Counted from the stretch's first letter, positions 9,187-18,637 are shown. The stretch: DNA of 64,000 bases from Marinifilum flexuosum (GCF_003610555.1 NZ_RAPQ01000008.1:1046490-1110489); one strand, 5' to 3'. Numbers and translations are program-made. Notes: generated by a model not told the origin, from the letters alone.

Positions 9187-9356
9187 GCCTAGCACGCTAG
9201 TATAAAGCATTTGGCGTTCGTGAACAAGGAAGATAGGTTGGGTAATCAAACACCGCCAAATCTTTGATTTGGCTCCAAGAGTTTTGGTGGTATGGTTTCG
9301 TTAAATCGCCAATCGCTTCATCTAGCCAACCGTTGAATTTTCTTAAAGAATTGCAT
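9187..9356. other. Element with broken inverted repeats after the orphan gene
   Basis: The segment begins GCCTAGCACGCTAGTATAAA right after the stop codon and contains ATTTGGCG (about 9209) and CGCCAAAT (about 9254), plus GATTTGGCT. This gene-plus-hairpin layout recalls attC-like or other cassette-end elements of Bacteroidota, but no distal mate of GCCTAGCACGC is present before the next terminator, so it would be truncated. No integrase is in the window. Confidence 0.3.
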
Positions 9357-9391
9357 CAAAAAAAGCGCCTCCCACAACAGGAGGCGCTTCG
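9357..9391 (-). terminator. Terminator of the beta-oxidation operon
   Basis: The stem AAGCGCCTCC / GGAGGCGCTT (9363-9389) has a run of A residues on its left, which reads as a U-tract on the minus strand, 20 bases after the stop of the acyl-CoA dehydrogenase gene. Confidence 0.9.
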
Positions 9392-9411
9392 CATACTAAG
9401 CCAATCTTTAA

Positions 9412-11196
9412 CTAAAAACAATATTTATTCTCCTCGATTAATTTCTTGGCAATCATTCGGCGTTCTTCTTTGCTGTTTAGTCCGCTATGCTTGGTAAAGC
9501 GTTTCAAGCCTAAAAGCATCATGCGCAATTCGTCGCCCGATGAAATGCTATTGGTAGCATCTTTGGCATTTTTGTGAATGCGATCGGCAGCATCGTAAAA
9601 GAAGACCTTACATATGGCAATTTGTTCCTTACAGGCTTCTTCTCCTTTAGTTTCTACCAACTTTTTAACGCGTAGCAATAACGATTCAGCCTGATAACAA
9701 TCCGTAATGATATCTGAGATGTTCATTAGGATTTCCTGCTCCTTACTTAGCTTTTGCATGAACTTCTGAGCAGCAGCACCAGCTATCAGTAAAGCACACT
9801 TTTTAAATCCCTCTACCAATTTGCTTTCAGCAGCCAATAGGCTGGTATCTTCTTCTCCAAAATCAGGAATCGACATTAACTCTTTGGCAACTGCTTGTGA
9901 AGCGGCCAACAATGGCAGTTCGTTCTTGAAGGCCTTGCGCAAAAGGTAATCTACCACCAACATGCGGTTGATTTCGTTGGTTCCCTCAAAAATACGATTG
10001 ATACGAGCATCGCGATAAGCACGTTCCATTGGAGCTTCGGCAGAGTATCCCATACCACCATAAATCTGTACGCCCTCGTCCACCACATAATCCAAAACTT
10101 CGGATGCAGCAACTTTCAGAATGGCAGCTTCTGCAGCAAATTCCTTCTGTGCCTGTACAGATGCTTGCTCCTTACTCATTCCTTCTTCAATTAAATGATG
10201 CTTGGTGTTCTGAATATCGTTACTACAGCGGTAAATTGCTGACTCTATAGCATAGGTTCGAGTAGCCTGCTCGGCGATTTTGTACTGAATCGCTCCAAAA
10301 TTAGCAATCTCGGTACCAAACTGAATACGTTCATTGGCATAGTTAATGGAATTGGAGATAACCTTTTTTCCAGCTCCTAAAACGGCAGCAGCCAATTTAA
10401 TCCTTCCATTGTTTAGGATATTCAAGGCAATCTTAAAGCCTTCACCTCTTTCTCCCAAAAGGTTTTCAACAGGAATTTCACAATCTTCAAAGAACATCAT
10501 GCAGGTTGAAGACCCTTTGATACCCATTTTCTTTTCTTCCTGTCCTAAACTAATTCCTGGAAAGCTTTTTTCTATAATGAAAGCACTTAAGTTCTTATCA
10601 TCATCAATCTTGGCAAAAACGGTGTAAATGTCAGCAAACCCACCATTGGTAATCCACATTTTTTGTCCGTTCAAAATGTATTTCGAACCATCATCAGAAA
10701 GTTTTACCTTACTCTTTCCCGAATTGGCATCCGATCCAGATCCTGGCTCCGTCAAACAATAAGCTCCTTTGTATTCGCCACTGGCAAGCATAGGCAAATA
10801 CTTTTCTTTTTGCTCTTGCGTTCCATAGTAGAGGATAGGAAGCGTTCCAATTCCCACATGAGCCGCATAGGCTACCGCAAACGAGCTGTAAGTGCCCATT
10901 ACCTCGGTGCTCAGCATGGATGTATTCATATCCTGGCCAAATCCGCCATACTCTTCGGGAATTGCAATGCCAAGTAGACCCAATTCACCTGCTTTGTCTA
11001 GTAAATCGGTCATTAAACCTTCTTCCTGTTCATCAATTCTGTCCTGCATTGGAAATATTTCTTTCTCCTGGAAATCTCTGCAGGTATCCATGATCATTTT
11101 TTGTTCTTCCGATATCTCTTCCGGAATAAAAATATCTTGTGGCATCGTTTCTTTCACCAGAAACTGTCCGCCTTTTACTGTTTTAATCTTTTCCAT
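9412..11196 (-). CDS. Acyl-CoA dehydrogenase (FadE/VLCAD-like, long form)
   Basis: The FAD flavoenzyme catalyses the first, alpha-beta desaturating step of beta-oxidation. In the 594-residue protein the ACAD N-terminal, middle and C-terminal domains are clear: YCLTEPGSGSDANSGKSK (FAD/substrate block), WITNGG, and YGGMGYSAEAPMERAYRDAR followed by RIFEGTNEINRM, where the Glu of EGT is the expected catalytic base. An extra C-terminal helical domain of about 170 residues is as in long ACADs (VLCAD/ACAD9, Bacillus FadE). It is the last gene of the fad operon, after thiolase with a 105-base low-complexity spacer. Confidence 0.92.
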   Translation of the reverse strand: MEKIKTVKGGQFLVKETMPQDIFIPEEISEEQKMIMDTCRDFQEKEIFPMQDRIDEQEEGLMTDLLDKAGELGLLGIAIPEEYGGFGQDMNTSMLSTEVMGTYSSFAVAYAAHVGIGTLPILYYGTQEQKEKYLPMLASGEYKGAYCLTEPGSGSDANSGKSKVKLSDDGSKYILNGQKMWITNGGFADIYTVFAKIDDDKNLSAFIIEKSFPGISLGQEEKKMGIKGSSTCMMFFEDCEIPVENLLGERGEGFKIALNILNNGRIKLAAAVLGAGKKVISNSINYANERIQFGTEIANFGAIQYKIAEQATRTYAIESAIYRCSNDIQNTKHHLIEEGMSKEQASVQAQKEFAAEAAILKVAASEVLDYVVDEGVQIYGGMGYSAEAPMERAYRDARINRIFEGTNEINRMLVVDYLLRKAFKNELPLLAASQAVAKELMSIPDFGEEDTSLLAAESKLVEGFKKCALLIAGAAAQKFMQKLSKEQEILMNISDIITDCYQAESLLLRVKKLVETKGEEACKEQIAICKVFFYDAADRIHKNAKDATNSISSGDELRMMLLGLKRFTKHSGLNSKEERRMIAKKLIEENKYCF

Positions 11197-11301
11197 GTTT
11201 GTTAATGTTTAATGATTAGAGATCAATGATAATTGTCTAGTGTTTAATGATTATTGTCTAATGATTGGCATTTAGAATCACTTATAATTAAACCTTAATT
11301 A
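11197..11301. repeat. Low-complexity spacer inside the fad operon
   Basis: Short degenerate copies of AATGATTA / TGTCTAATGATT fill the gap between the thiolase and dehydrogenase genes. A similar but different spacer (TTATCAGTTATCAGTAAACA) fills 12487-12533. No ORF or hairpin of note. Confidence 0.5.
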
Positions 11302-12486
11302 TTAACCATTATTCATTAGTTCAAAAATACCAGCAGCACCTTGCCCCGATCCTACGCACATGGTAACCATGCCATATTTTTGATTTCTTTTCTTCATTTC
11401 GTGCAAGAGTTGAACCGAAAGTTTTGTTCCTGTACATCCCAATGGGTGTCCCAAAGCAATGGCTCCACCATTTACATTGGTGATATCAGGATTCATGTCC
11501 AGTTCTCTCATTACTGATAAGGCCTGAACTGCGAAAGCTTCGTTCAATTCGATTTGCTCTATTTGGTTCATGTTTATTCCTGATCGTTTTAAAACTTTAG
11601 GAATGGCTTCAACAGGTCCAATTCCCATGTGTTTTGGCTCAACACCAGCTACAGCATAAGAAACAAAGCGAGCAATTGGCTGCACGTTTAATTGTTTCAA
11701 CATCTTTTCCGATACCACCAAAACAAATGCTGCTCCATCGGATGTTTGTGAAGAATTTCCAGCCGTAACAGTACCACGTTGATCGAACACTGGTCTTAAT
11801 TTCGATAATCCTTCTATGCTGGTATCAGCTCTTGGCCCTTCATCAGTGGCAACAATGTGTTCTTTGGTTTCAGCTTTCTCTTGGCTGTTCACAAAAGTCT
11901 CCGATACTGTAATAGGAACAATTTCATCTACAAAACGGTTCGCAGCTAATGCCTCTAGAGCCTTCCTGTGTGAGTGAAATGCAAATTCATCCTGATCTTC
12001 TCTTGATATTTTGTACTTTTTCTGCAAGGCTTCTGCTGTAATTCCCATGTTCCAGTAGTAATCGGGATTCGATTTGGCTATTCCCAGGTTGGGAACCAAT
12101 CGCCAGCCACCCATTGGCATGAGCGACATCATCTCCACACCACCTGCAAGAATACAATCTGCCAAGCCAGCTTCAATTTTCGATGCGGCAATGGCTATGG
12201 TTTCCAGGCCAGATGAGCAGTAACGATTCACGGTCATTCCCGGAACCTGTATATTATCCAAACCCATTAAGGAGATCATTCTTCCGATATTCAATCCTTG
12301 TTCAGCTTCGGGCGTTGCATTTCCTACAATCACATCGTCAACTAGTAAAGGATCAAGACTTGGGGTTTTCTCCATAATGTGTTTTACCACCCTTGCGGCC
12401 ATATCATCAGGCCTGATGAGGCGAAGCTTTCCCTTTTTTGCTTTGCCTATGGCGGTTCTATATGCGGCTACTATATATGCGTTCAT
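11302..12486 (-). CDS. fadA: Acetyl-CoA C-acyltransferase (thiolase)
   Basis: This is the last step of beta-oxidation, thiolytic cleavage of 3-ketoacyl-CoA. From ATG 12486 (a TTG three codons upstream is less likely) the protein is 394 residues, the normal thiolase length. The acylated cysteine is in NRYCSSGLE (Cys90), the catalytic His in [16 protein letters not shown], and the second Cys in CVGSGQG. It lies between fadN and fadE in the same order as the Bacillus fadN-fadA-fadE operon, which supports a degradative rather than biosynthetic thiolase. Confidence 0.93.
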   Translation of the reverse strand: MNAYIVAAYRTAIGKAKKGKLRLIRPDDMAARVVKHIMEKTPSLDPLLVDDVIVGNATPEAEQGLNIGRMISLMGLDNIQVPGMTVNRYCSSGLETIAIAASKIEAGLADCILAGGVEMMSLMPMGGWRLVPNLGIAKSNPDYYWNMGITAEALQKKYKISREDQDEFAFHSHRKALEALAANRFVDEIVPITVSETFVNSQEKAETKEHIVATDEGPRADTSIEGLSKLRPVFDQRGTVTAGNSSQTSDGAAFVLVVSEKMLKQLNVQPIARFVSYAVAGVEPKHMGIGPVEAIPKVLKRSGINMNQIEQIELNEAFAVQALSVMRELDMNPDITNVNGGAIALGHPLGCTGTKLSVQLLHEMKKRNQKYGMVTMCVGSGQGAAGIFELMNNG

Positions 12487-12533
12487 ATTTGTCAATTATC
12501 AGTTATCAGTAAACAGTTATCAATCACCAATTA

Positions 12534-14933
12534 TTAGTTTCGAAGGATTTTTCCTTTTTGTAGTAGGCTTTGCATGCGTTCCATTGTTTTCTTTTGCTGG
12601 CAAAGTCGTACGAAAGCAATTCTTTCCAGATCGAGTAAATATTTTTCCGATACTTGGGCAGGTTCGCTCAATTCGCCACCACTTAGTACTTTCCCAAGCT
12701 CTACGGACAAGTGCTTGTCGTATTCCGAGATGAAATTTCCTACTTCCATTCCATCTGCACCCGAATAAACCAAAGCCAATCCTTCACTTCCCAGTACAGT
12801 AATGTCTTTGGTTGGAAGAGGAGGAGTGTAGCCTTTTTCAAGCATCAATAAGGCAGCCTTTTTAGCATAGCTTAATTGGTGTTTTTTGCTAATGATTACT
12901 TCATCCACATCCTTTCGGAGATATCCCAGGTCGAATGCTTCGTAAGCCGACATTGATACCTTTGCTTGACCGATACTTAAGAATTTATCTCGGAAACGGT
13001 TGGTTCGGATATCATCCTGAGCAATCTCTTTGGACAATCGGTAAGCAAATTCTTTGGTTCCTCCACCAGCCGGAATTACGCCAACACCCAATTCAACCAA
13101 TCCCATGTAGGTCTCGGCATGAGCAATTACTTTGTCGGTATGCATACACAGTTCACATCCTCCTCCCAGAGTCATGCCATGTGGTGCGGCAATTACCGGA
13201 ACCGAAGCATACTTTAACTTCAGCATGGTATTTTGGAAAGTGCGAACAACCATGTCTAATTCTTCAAACTCCTGCTCAATGGCCAGCATAAATACCAATC
13301 CAATATTGGCTCCAGCCGAGAAGTTTTCCCCTTCGTTCGAGATGACCAAAGCTTGATAATCGCTTTCGGCCAACTCAATGGCTTTATTAATACCTTGTAT
13401 GATTTCACTGCCAATGGTATTCATCTTGGTGTGGAACTCAAGGTTGATAATACCATCTCCAAGGTCGATGATACTTGCACCTTCGTTACTCCAAATGGTT
13501 TTAGAAGAGCGAATATTATTTAGAAGAACCAGATTTTCGGTTCCAGGAATGGTTTGGTGAGCATTCGAATTTACATCATAGTACTGTTTTAAGCCGTCTT
13601 TCAATTGGTAGAAACTTAGGTCTTCCTGAACCATATTGTACACCCAATTGGCGGCCTTATATCCCATAGCTTCCATCATGCCCAAAGTCTTTTTTACACC
13701 TAAGCTTTCCCAAATCTCGAATGGACCCATTTCCCAGGCAAAACCCGAACAGATGGCTTCATCAATTTTGTAGAGATCATCAGTAATCTCAGGCATTCGG
13801 TTCGAAACGTAGGCAAATAAACCGAAGAATAGCTTCTGATAGAATTGATTTACCTTGCTGTTTCCTTTTAGGAGAACTTTAAAACGATCATTAAGATGAG
13901 GTACAGCCTTGGCTGCTTCAAATTCACCAAACTTTACCCTTTGTTTTTCCTGATACTCGAAACTATCCAGATTCAAGCTTAAAATCTCACTTTTGCCTTC
14001 CGTCTTTATCTTTTTATAAAATCCCTGTCCGGTTTTTGATCCCAACCATTGGTTGCCCATCATGTGTTGAATAAACTCCGGAATCTGGAAAACATCTTTG
14101 GCTTCATCATCTTGCAGTGCTTTCTGAAGGTTTTGTGCAACAAATACCAAAGTATCCAAACCAACAACATCGCAAGTACGGAAGGTAGCAGATTTGGGTC
14201 TTCCAATGATTGGTCCTGTAAGTTTATCGATTTCTTCAACCGAAAATCCAAATTCATCAATCAGGTGAAAAACCGACATCATCGAATAAACACCAACTCG
14301 GTTGGCAATAAATGCAGGAGTATCCTTACAACTTACTACCGATTTGCCTAAAAACCTTTCTCCAAAATCAGTCAAAAAATCCAATACTTCCTGATTTGTT
14401 TTAGGGGAAGGAATAATTTCTAACAATTTCAAATACCTCGGAGGATTGAAGAAATGAGTGCCGCAAAAATGAGCTACAAAATCTTCCGACCTTCCTTGAA
14501 TCAACATCTGAATAGGAATGCCTGATGTATTGGTCGTAATCAGGGAATCAGGTTTCCGATGCTCTTCAATTTTGGTATAGAGTTCTTGTTTGATTTTTAG
14601 ATTTTCGATAATGACTTCTATTATCCAGTCGCATTCAGCGATTTTATGAAGGTCATCTTCGAAATTACCCGTTGTAATTCTGCTAGCATAAGCTTTTAAA
14701 TACAATGGAGCAGGTTTTAGTTTTGTTGCTTTCAGAAAAAGATCGTTTACAATTCTGTTTCTTACTATGGGATGATCTGAAGACAGACCAGCCTTTTGTT
14801 CTTTTTCGTTAAGTTCCTTTGCAGGCATATCCAATAATAAAACCTCGATGCCTATATTGGCAAAATGACATGCAATTTGAGCGCCCATGACTCCTGCACC
14901 CAAAACTGCAACTTTTCTAATTTTTCGAGTCAT
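12534..14933 (-). CDS. fadN: FadN-type 3-hydroxyacyl-CoA dehydrogenase / enoyl-CoA hydratase
   Basis: The 799-residue bifunctional enzyme handles hydration and NAD-dependent oxidation in beta-oxidation. The N-terminal Rossmann fold has VAVLGAGVMGAQ (residues 8-19) and the 3HCDH catalytic region has HFCGTHFFNPPRYLKLLEII; a second 3HCDH domain follows to about residue 480. The C-terminal crotonase-type domain (about 490-700) has FSAGANI and GMTLGGGCEL oxyanion-hole motifs. The domain order (dehydrogenase first) is that of FadN, not of E. coli FadB. Gene spacing to fadA is 47 bases. Confidence 0.92.
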   Translation of the reverse strand: MTRKIRKVAVLGAGVMGAQIACHFANIGIEVLLLDMPAKELNEKEQKAGLSSDHPIVRNRIVNDLFLKATKLKPAPLYLKAYASRITTGNFEDDLHKIAECDWIIEVIIENLKIKQELYTKIEEHRKPDSLITTNTSGIPIQMLIQGRSEDFVAHFCGTHFFNPPRYLKLLEIIPSPKTNQEVLDFLTDFGERFLGKSVVSCKDTPAFIANRVGVYSMMSVFHLIDEFGFSVEEIDKLTGPIIGRPKSATFRTCDVVGLDTLVFVAQNLQKALQDDEAKDVFQIPEFIQHMMGNQWLGSKTGQGFYKKIKTEGKSEILSLNLDSFEYQEKQRVKFGEFEAAKAVPHLNDRFKVLLKGNSKVNQFYQKLFFGLFAYVSNRMPEITDDLYKIDEAICSGFAWEMGPFEIWESLGVKKTLGMMEAMGYKAANWVYNMVQEDLSFYQLKDGLKQYYDVNSNAHQTIPGTENLVLLNNIRSSKTIWSNEGASIIDLGDGIINLEFHTKMNTIGSEIIQGINKAIELAESDYQALVISNEGENFSAGANIGLVFMLAIEQEFEELDMVVRTFQNTMLKLKYASVPVIAAPHGMTLGGGCELCMHTDKVIAHAETYMGLVELGVGVIPAGGGTKEFAYRLSKEIAQDDIRTNRFRDKFLSIGQAKVSMSAYEAFDLGYLRKDVDEVIISKKHQLSYAKKAALLMLEKGYTPPLPTKDITVLGSEGLALVYSGADGMEVGNFISEYDKHLSVELGKVLSGGELSEPAQVSEKYLLDLERIAFVRLCQQKKTMERMQSLLQKGKILRN

Positions 14934-14967
14934 ATTTTTATTTGTTATAGTGTGTGTGAATACTTAT

Positions 14968-16752
14968 TTAAAGTTCTTCTTCGTAGGCGTATATATCTCG
15001 AATCAGATTGTCGTATTTGTCTTTTAAAACTTTTCTTTTGAGTTTTAAGGTTGGCGATAATTCTCCGGATTCAGGAGTCCATACATTTGAAACCAGTCGA
15101 CTGGTTTTAATCTTCTTTGGTCGATCGAGATTTACATTGGTTTTCTCAACCTCTTTCCAGATTCGTATTTGAATACGCTCATTTTTAATAATCTCTCCCG
15201 GACTAATAAAATCCAATTTCTTTCTTTTGCAGTATTCTTTTAGGAATTCAAAATCCGGAGAAATTAATACAGAAGGAAAGCGTCTGAATTCACCTATAAC
15301 AATTGCCTGGTCGATAAAAGGAGATTCCTTCAGTTTATTTTCAATTACCTGCGGAGCGATATAAATACCACCTGAAGTTTTAAAAATTTCCTTCTTTCGA
15401 TCGGTGATTTTGAGGAATCGATCTTCCACCATACAGCCAATATCACCAGTATGAAACCAACCATCTTTATCGATAACTTCATTGGTTAGTTCTGGATTTT
15501 TGTAATATCCCAGCATGATATTTGGTCCTCTAGCCAGAATTTCTCCATCATCTGCAATTTTAACCTCTACACCATCTAAAACAGGACCTACGGTTCCAAA
15601 CTTTACATCTGGGTAGGAGTTTTGATTTGCCGCAATAATAGGAGAGGTTTCCGTTAATCCATATCCTTCCTGAACAGGAATGCCAGCAGCCCAAAATAAA
15701 CGCTCTAACCTAACCTGAAGCGCAGCTCCGCCCGAACACATGAACATGATGTTACCACCAAGAGCTTCCTGCCATTTGCTAAAAATTAACTTTCTGGCAA
15801 TTTTCAATTTGAATTCATACCACCAGCCATTTGCTCTGTTCAGTTCATATTTTTGACCAAGATTAACAGCCCATAAGAACAAAGATTTCTTTATGGCAGG
15901 CAAACTTTTTCCCTTCGCCATGATCTTGTCATATACTTTTTCCAGTAATCGGGGAACGGTGGCAAACCCATGAGGTTTAATTTCTCGCAAATTATCGCCA
16001 ATGGTTTCCATACTTTCAGCATAATAGATACTAATTCCTTTGTATTGATACTGATAGTTAACCATTCGCTCATAAACATGGTTGATTGGTAAAAAACTCA
16101 AACACTTGTGGCTTGAATTTAAAATTAAACGTGCAGCCGAAGCCAGCACATTACTTGTGAAGTTTTTGTGCGATAACATTACACCTTTAGGGTTGCCTGT
16201 TGTTCCCGATGTATATATGATTGTAACCACATCTTGAGGTTCAATATCGTTTTTGATGGATTCTAGTGTAACCTGGTGCTTGTTGCCAAGCTCTTTTCCA
16301 ATGTCCAATAGTCTAATCCAATGTGCAACAGCTTTTATTTTATCAAAAGTGTATACTTCTTTAATAGATGGATGATCATTGAGGAGTGGTTCAATTTTGT
16401 AGTACAATTCATCACTGGAAACGAAAATTAAGCTTGGTTCACAATGGCGAATAATAAAATCGTAGCTTTTAGCACTAATTGTAGGATACAAAGGCACATG
16501 AATTACTCCAATTTGTGCCAAAGCCATATCAACAAAATTCCATTCAGGCCTGTTGTTTGATATGGTAATCACTCGATCACCTTTTTTTAGTCCGCTTTCC
16601 AATAAGGCATAACTGATTAAATCAGCATATTCCAAATATTGTTCTGTGGAATAGGTAATCCATTTGCCATCTTCTTTCTTTGCGAAAGCATCTGTTTTAT
16701 CAGGATAATTTTCCCGATAAACATCTAATAAGTCGAAAATGCGCGTAACCAT
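14968..16752 (-). CDS. Long-chain fatty acid-CoA ligase (AMP-binding)
   Basis: Activates fatty acids to acyl-CoA through an acyl-adenylate. In the 594-residue protein the P-loop-like motif IIYTSGTTGNPKGVMLSH (about residues 184-201), the YGLTETSP motif, and the hinge/C-terminal motif GWFHTGDIG...DRKKEIFKTSGG are intact. It is the first gene of the leftward operon ligase - fadN - fadA - fadE (35 bases before fadN), supplying substrate for the next three enzymes. Regulatory candidates lie in the 288-base upstream region (see 16782). Confidence 0.93.
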   Translation of the reverse strand: MVTRIFDLLDVYRENYPDKTDAFAKKEDGKWITYSTEQYLEYADLISYALLESGLKKGDRVITISNNRPEWNFVDMALAQIGVIHVPLYPTISAKSYDFIIRHCEPSLIFVSSDELYYKIEPLLNDHPSIKEVYTFDKIKAVAHWIRLLDIGKELGNKHQVTLESIKNDIEPQDVVTIIYTSGTTGNPKGVMLSHKNFTSNVLASAARLILNSSHKCLSFLPINHVYERMVNYQYQYKGISIYYAESMETIGDNLREIKPHGFATVPRLLEKVYDKIMAKGKSLPAIKKSLFLWAVNLGQKYELNRANGWWYEFKLKIARKLIFSKWQEALGGNIMFMCSGGAALQVRLERLFWAAGIPVQEGYGLTETSPIIAANQNSYPDVKFGTVGPVLDGVEVKIADDGEILARGPNIMLGYYKNPELTNEVIDKDGWFHTGDIGCMVEDRFLKITDRKKEIFKTSGGIYIAPQVIENKLKESPFIDQAIVIGEFRRFPSVLISPDFEFLKEYCKRKKLDFISPGEIIKNERIQIRIWKEVEKTNVNLDRPKKIKTSRLVSNVWTPESGELSPTLKLKRKVLKDKYDNLIRDIYAYEEEL

Positions 16753-16781
16753 AATTTAAAGTTTAAGTATGTAAGGCATTA

Positions 16782-16853
16782 CAGCATTTCAAAATGAGTT
16801 CGAAGCATTTTGATGCGCAGGAACTTAATCTCTAATAATTAGAGGTGAGAGAT
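16782..16853. promoter_or_regulatory. Upstream region of the fad operon: two array-C-like units and a palindrome
   Basis: CAGCATTTCAAAATGAGTTCG and the next unit, AAGCATTTTGATGCGCAGG..., occupy 16782-16823 with 21-base spacing and share the 14-mer CAGCATTTCAAAAT with the array at 61 kb. Immediately beyond, CTCTAATAATTAGAG (16830-16844) is a perfect 7-1-7 palindrome nested in AATCTCT/AGAGATT. The location just upstream of the first fad gene makes it a plausible operator, but no known FadR-type consensus was matched. Confidence 0.45.
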
Positions 16854-17003
16854 TTAGTGTTGATTTAAGTTTTGTGTAAGAAGTTGTATTGGGAATTGGT
16901 TTCGGAGATTTTCCGAAATCTTTTTACACTTACATAAAATTTACAAAAAGGAATCTGAAAATAAAAGAATAATTGGTAAGAATTCTTTTTTATTTGGTAA
17001 GCG

Positions 17004-17034
17004 AAAAAAAAAGGAAGCTTTTGGGCTTCCTTTT
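17004..17034. terminator. Terminator after fmt
   Basis: The stem AAGGAAGC / GCTTCCTT (17011-17032) with a six-base loop has an A-run on the left, giving a U-tract for the leftward fmt transcript. Confidence 0.85.
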
Positions 17035-17039
17035 AAATT

Positions 17040-17996
17040 TTATAAGTGATAGTTGGATATTTGTTGAAATCCGCGAAGAAAATCTTCGACTTTCATTCTT
17101 TTCTTGCCGGCTTGTTGTAGAATTGTAATGGATAGGAAACCACCTTCTACAGCCACTTTTAAATAAGTTTTGCCATCGGTGTGCAAACTACCTATTTCTT
17201 TGTCGTGATTTTCAATTGTTTTTTCGGTTGTGAAAACTTTTAGGCCGATCTTTTTTCCTTCTTTATTCGGAATCAATTCTGTCCATGATGCTGGGTACGG
17301 ACTTAATCCTCGAATTAAATTGTGAATGGAATTGATATTCTTAGTCCAATCAATCTTACAGTCTTCTTTAAAGATTTTTGGTGCAGATTTTAATTCGTCT
17401 GCAGCAATACTTTCCTGTGGGATTTGTGGATAGTCATTGGCTTCGATTGCTTTAACTGTTTTAACAACCAAATCAGCACCAATATTCATTAGCTTATCAT
17501 GGATGATTTCAGCATTGTCGTTTTCACCAATCTCAGTTTTTTCCTGAAAAATGATGTTACCTGTATCAATTTCGTGCTTTAAAAGAAATGTAGATACACC
17601 AGTTTCTTTATCACCATTAATGATTGCCCAGTTAATTGGCGCAGCACCACGATATTGAGGAAGCAAGGAAGCATGAAGATTTAGAGTACCAAATTTTGGC
17701 ATGTTCCAAACTACCTCAGGTAACATTTTAAATGCAACCACAACCTGCAAATCAGCTTCTAGTGATTTAAGTTCTGCTAGAAATTCTTCATTTCTGAATT
17801 TTTCAGGCTGTAAAATTTTCAATCCTTTTTCTGCAGCAAACTTTTTAACTGCTGCTTCTTGTATTTTTTGACCTCTACCTGCAGGTTTATCCGGGTTGGT
17901 TACAACACCAACTACATTAACCCCTGCATTTAAAAGAGCTTCAAGAGGAGCCACCGCAAAATCGGGTGTACCCATGTATACTACACGTAAATTCAT
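17040..17996 (-). CDS. fmt: Methionyl-tRNA formyltransferase
   Basis: Formylates initiator Met-tRNA using 10-formyl-tetrahydrofolate. The 318-residue length is normal. RVVYMGTPDFAVAPL starts the N-terminal Rossmann fold, and the catalytic block LHASLLPQYRGAAPINW carries the conserved Asn-His-Asp context. The C-terminal OB-like domain is complete. It is the last gene of a tight leftward operon behind a DUF5522 gene (one base gap). Confidence 0.97.
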   Translation of the reverse strand: MNLRVVYMGTPDFAVAPLEALLNAGVNVVGVVTNPDKPAGRGQKIQEAAVKKFAAEKGLKILQPEKFRNEEFLAELKSLEADLQVVVAFKMLPEVVWNMPKFGTLNLHASLLPQYRGAAPINWAIINGDKETGVSTFLLKHEIDTGNIIFQEKTEIGENDNAEIIHDKLMNIGADLVVKTVKAIEANDYPQIPQESIAADELKSAPKIFKEDCKIDWTKNINSIHNLIRGLSPYPASWTELIPNKEGKKIGLKVFTTEKTIENHDKEIGSLHTDGKTYLKVAVEGGFLSITILQQAGKKRMKVEDFLRGFQQISNYHL

Positions 17997-17997
17997 A

Positions 17998-18165
17998 TTA
18001 TTCCTTTAAGTTCCGGTTTCCTTTATTGTGTTTTGGAAAATAAGGGCAATGTTTGCATCCATTGCCACAGCAATATCCTCTTTCGGTAAGGTATTTTTTT
18101 GTCATGATTCTATAACCATCAGGATGCATATAGTAATCGATATCTGGTTTTAAATCGTCAAACAT
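17998..18165 (-). CDS. DUF5522 small cysteine-rich protein
   Basis: The 55-residue protein starts at ATG 18165 and stops at 17998. It contains RGYCCGNGCKHCPY, the signature of the DUF5522 family, whose four clustered cysteines (CC-x3-C-x2-C) suggest metal binding, probably zinc. It fits with one-base gaps between the NTF2-like lipoprotein gene and fmt, so it is clearly part of the operon. Function is unknown. It is easily missed because of its size. Confidence 0.9.
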   Translation of the reverse strand: MFDDLKPDIDYYMHPDGYRIMTKKYLTERGYCCGNGCKHCPYFPKHNKGNRNLKE

Positions 18166-18166
18166 A

Positions 18167-18637
18167 TTAGTTTTGTTTAATTTTTAAAAACTCTTTTATG
18201 CTTTCGTTTTTAATGGTAACCGAAAGATGATAGTGAGATATTTTATATTCGTTGTTTTCAATAACCAATACGCCAGAAGCTCTACAAACTCCCATCCAGG
18301 TATTTAAAAGTTCATCGAACCAAATGGTTTTCTTGTCTTCCGAAGTATAAATTTTTCTATCAAAAGCTTTAAAATCCCAGGTTGTTCCCTTTTCAAAATA
18401 TGGCTTGCAAAAATTGAGGAACTCTTGTCTTGTCCATCTTTCCGATGGATCGGTTCCAATGTAGGTTGCATTTTCGGTCATTAAGCCAAAATACTTTTCT
18501 AAATCAGCATCAGCGGCAGCCTTATGCCAATCATTAAGAAGTTGGTTGACTTCTTTTTCGGAATATGCTACTTGTTTTGTGCAAGCAGAGAATGATCCGA
18601 AAAATGCAATTAGAATAATGAATATAGATTTATGCAT
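18167..18637 (-). CDS. NTF2/SnoaL-like (DUF4440) lipoprotein
   Basis: From ATG 18637 the product is 156 residues with a lipoprotein signal (MHKSIFIILIAFFGSFSAC, lipobox FSAC). The body (VNQLLNDWHKAAADADLEKY, then FGLMTENATYIGTD, ERWTRQEF, ending in a beta-rich HYHLSVTIK) matches the cone-shaped NTF2/SnoaL fold of DUF4440 proteins. The ligand is unknown. The start codon overlaps the end of the upstream LptF/G gene by eight bases, supporting this start over the longer frame at 18685. Confidence 0.8.
   Translation of the reverse strand: MHKSIFIILIAFFGSFSACTKQVAYSEKEVNQLLNDWHKAAADADLEKYFGLMTENATYIGTDPSERWTRQEFLNFCKPYFEKGTTWDFKAFDRKIYTSEDKKTIWFDELLNTWMGVCRASGVLVIENNEYKISHYHLSVTIKNESIKEFLKIKQN

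Noticed and set aside
9264-9497. 77-residue ORF across the fad operon terminator
   Set aside because: It runs through the terminator hairpin and into the antisense of the acyl-CoA dehydrogenase gene; no family features.
14049-14351. 100-residue plus-strand ORF inside fadN
   Set aside because: Antisense shadow of a well-supported gene; same for other overlapping frames within fad, aspA, relA/spoT and ClC genes.
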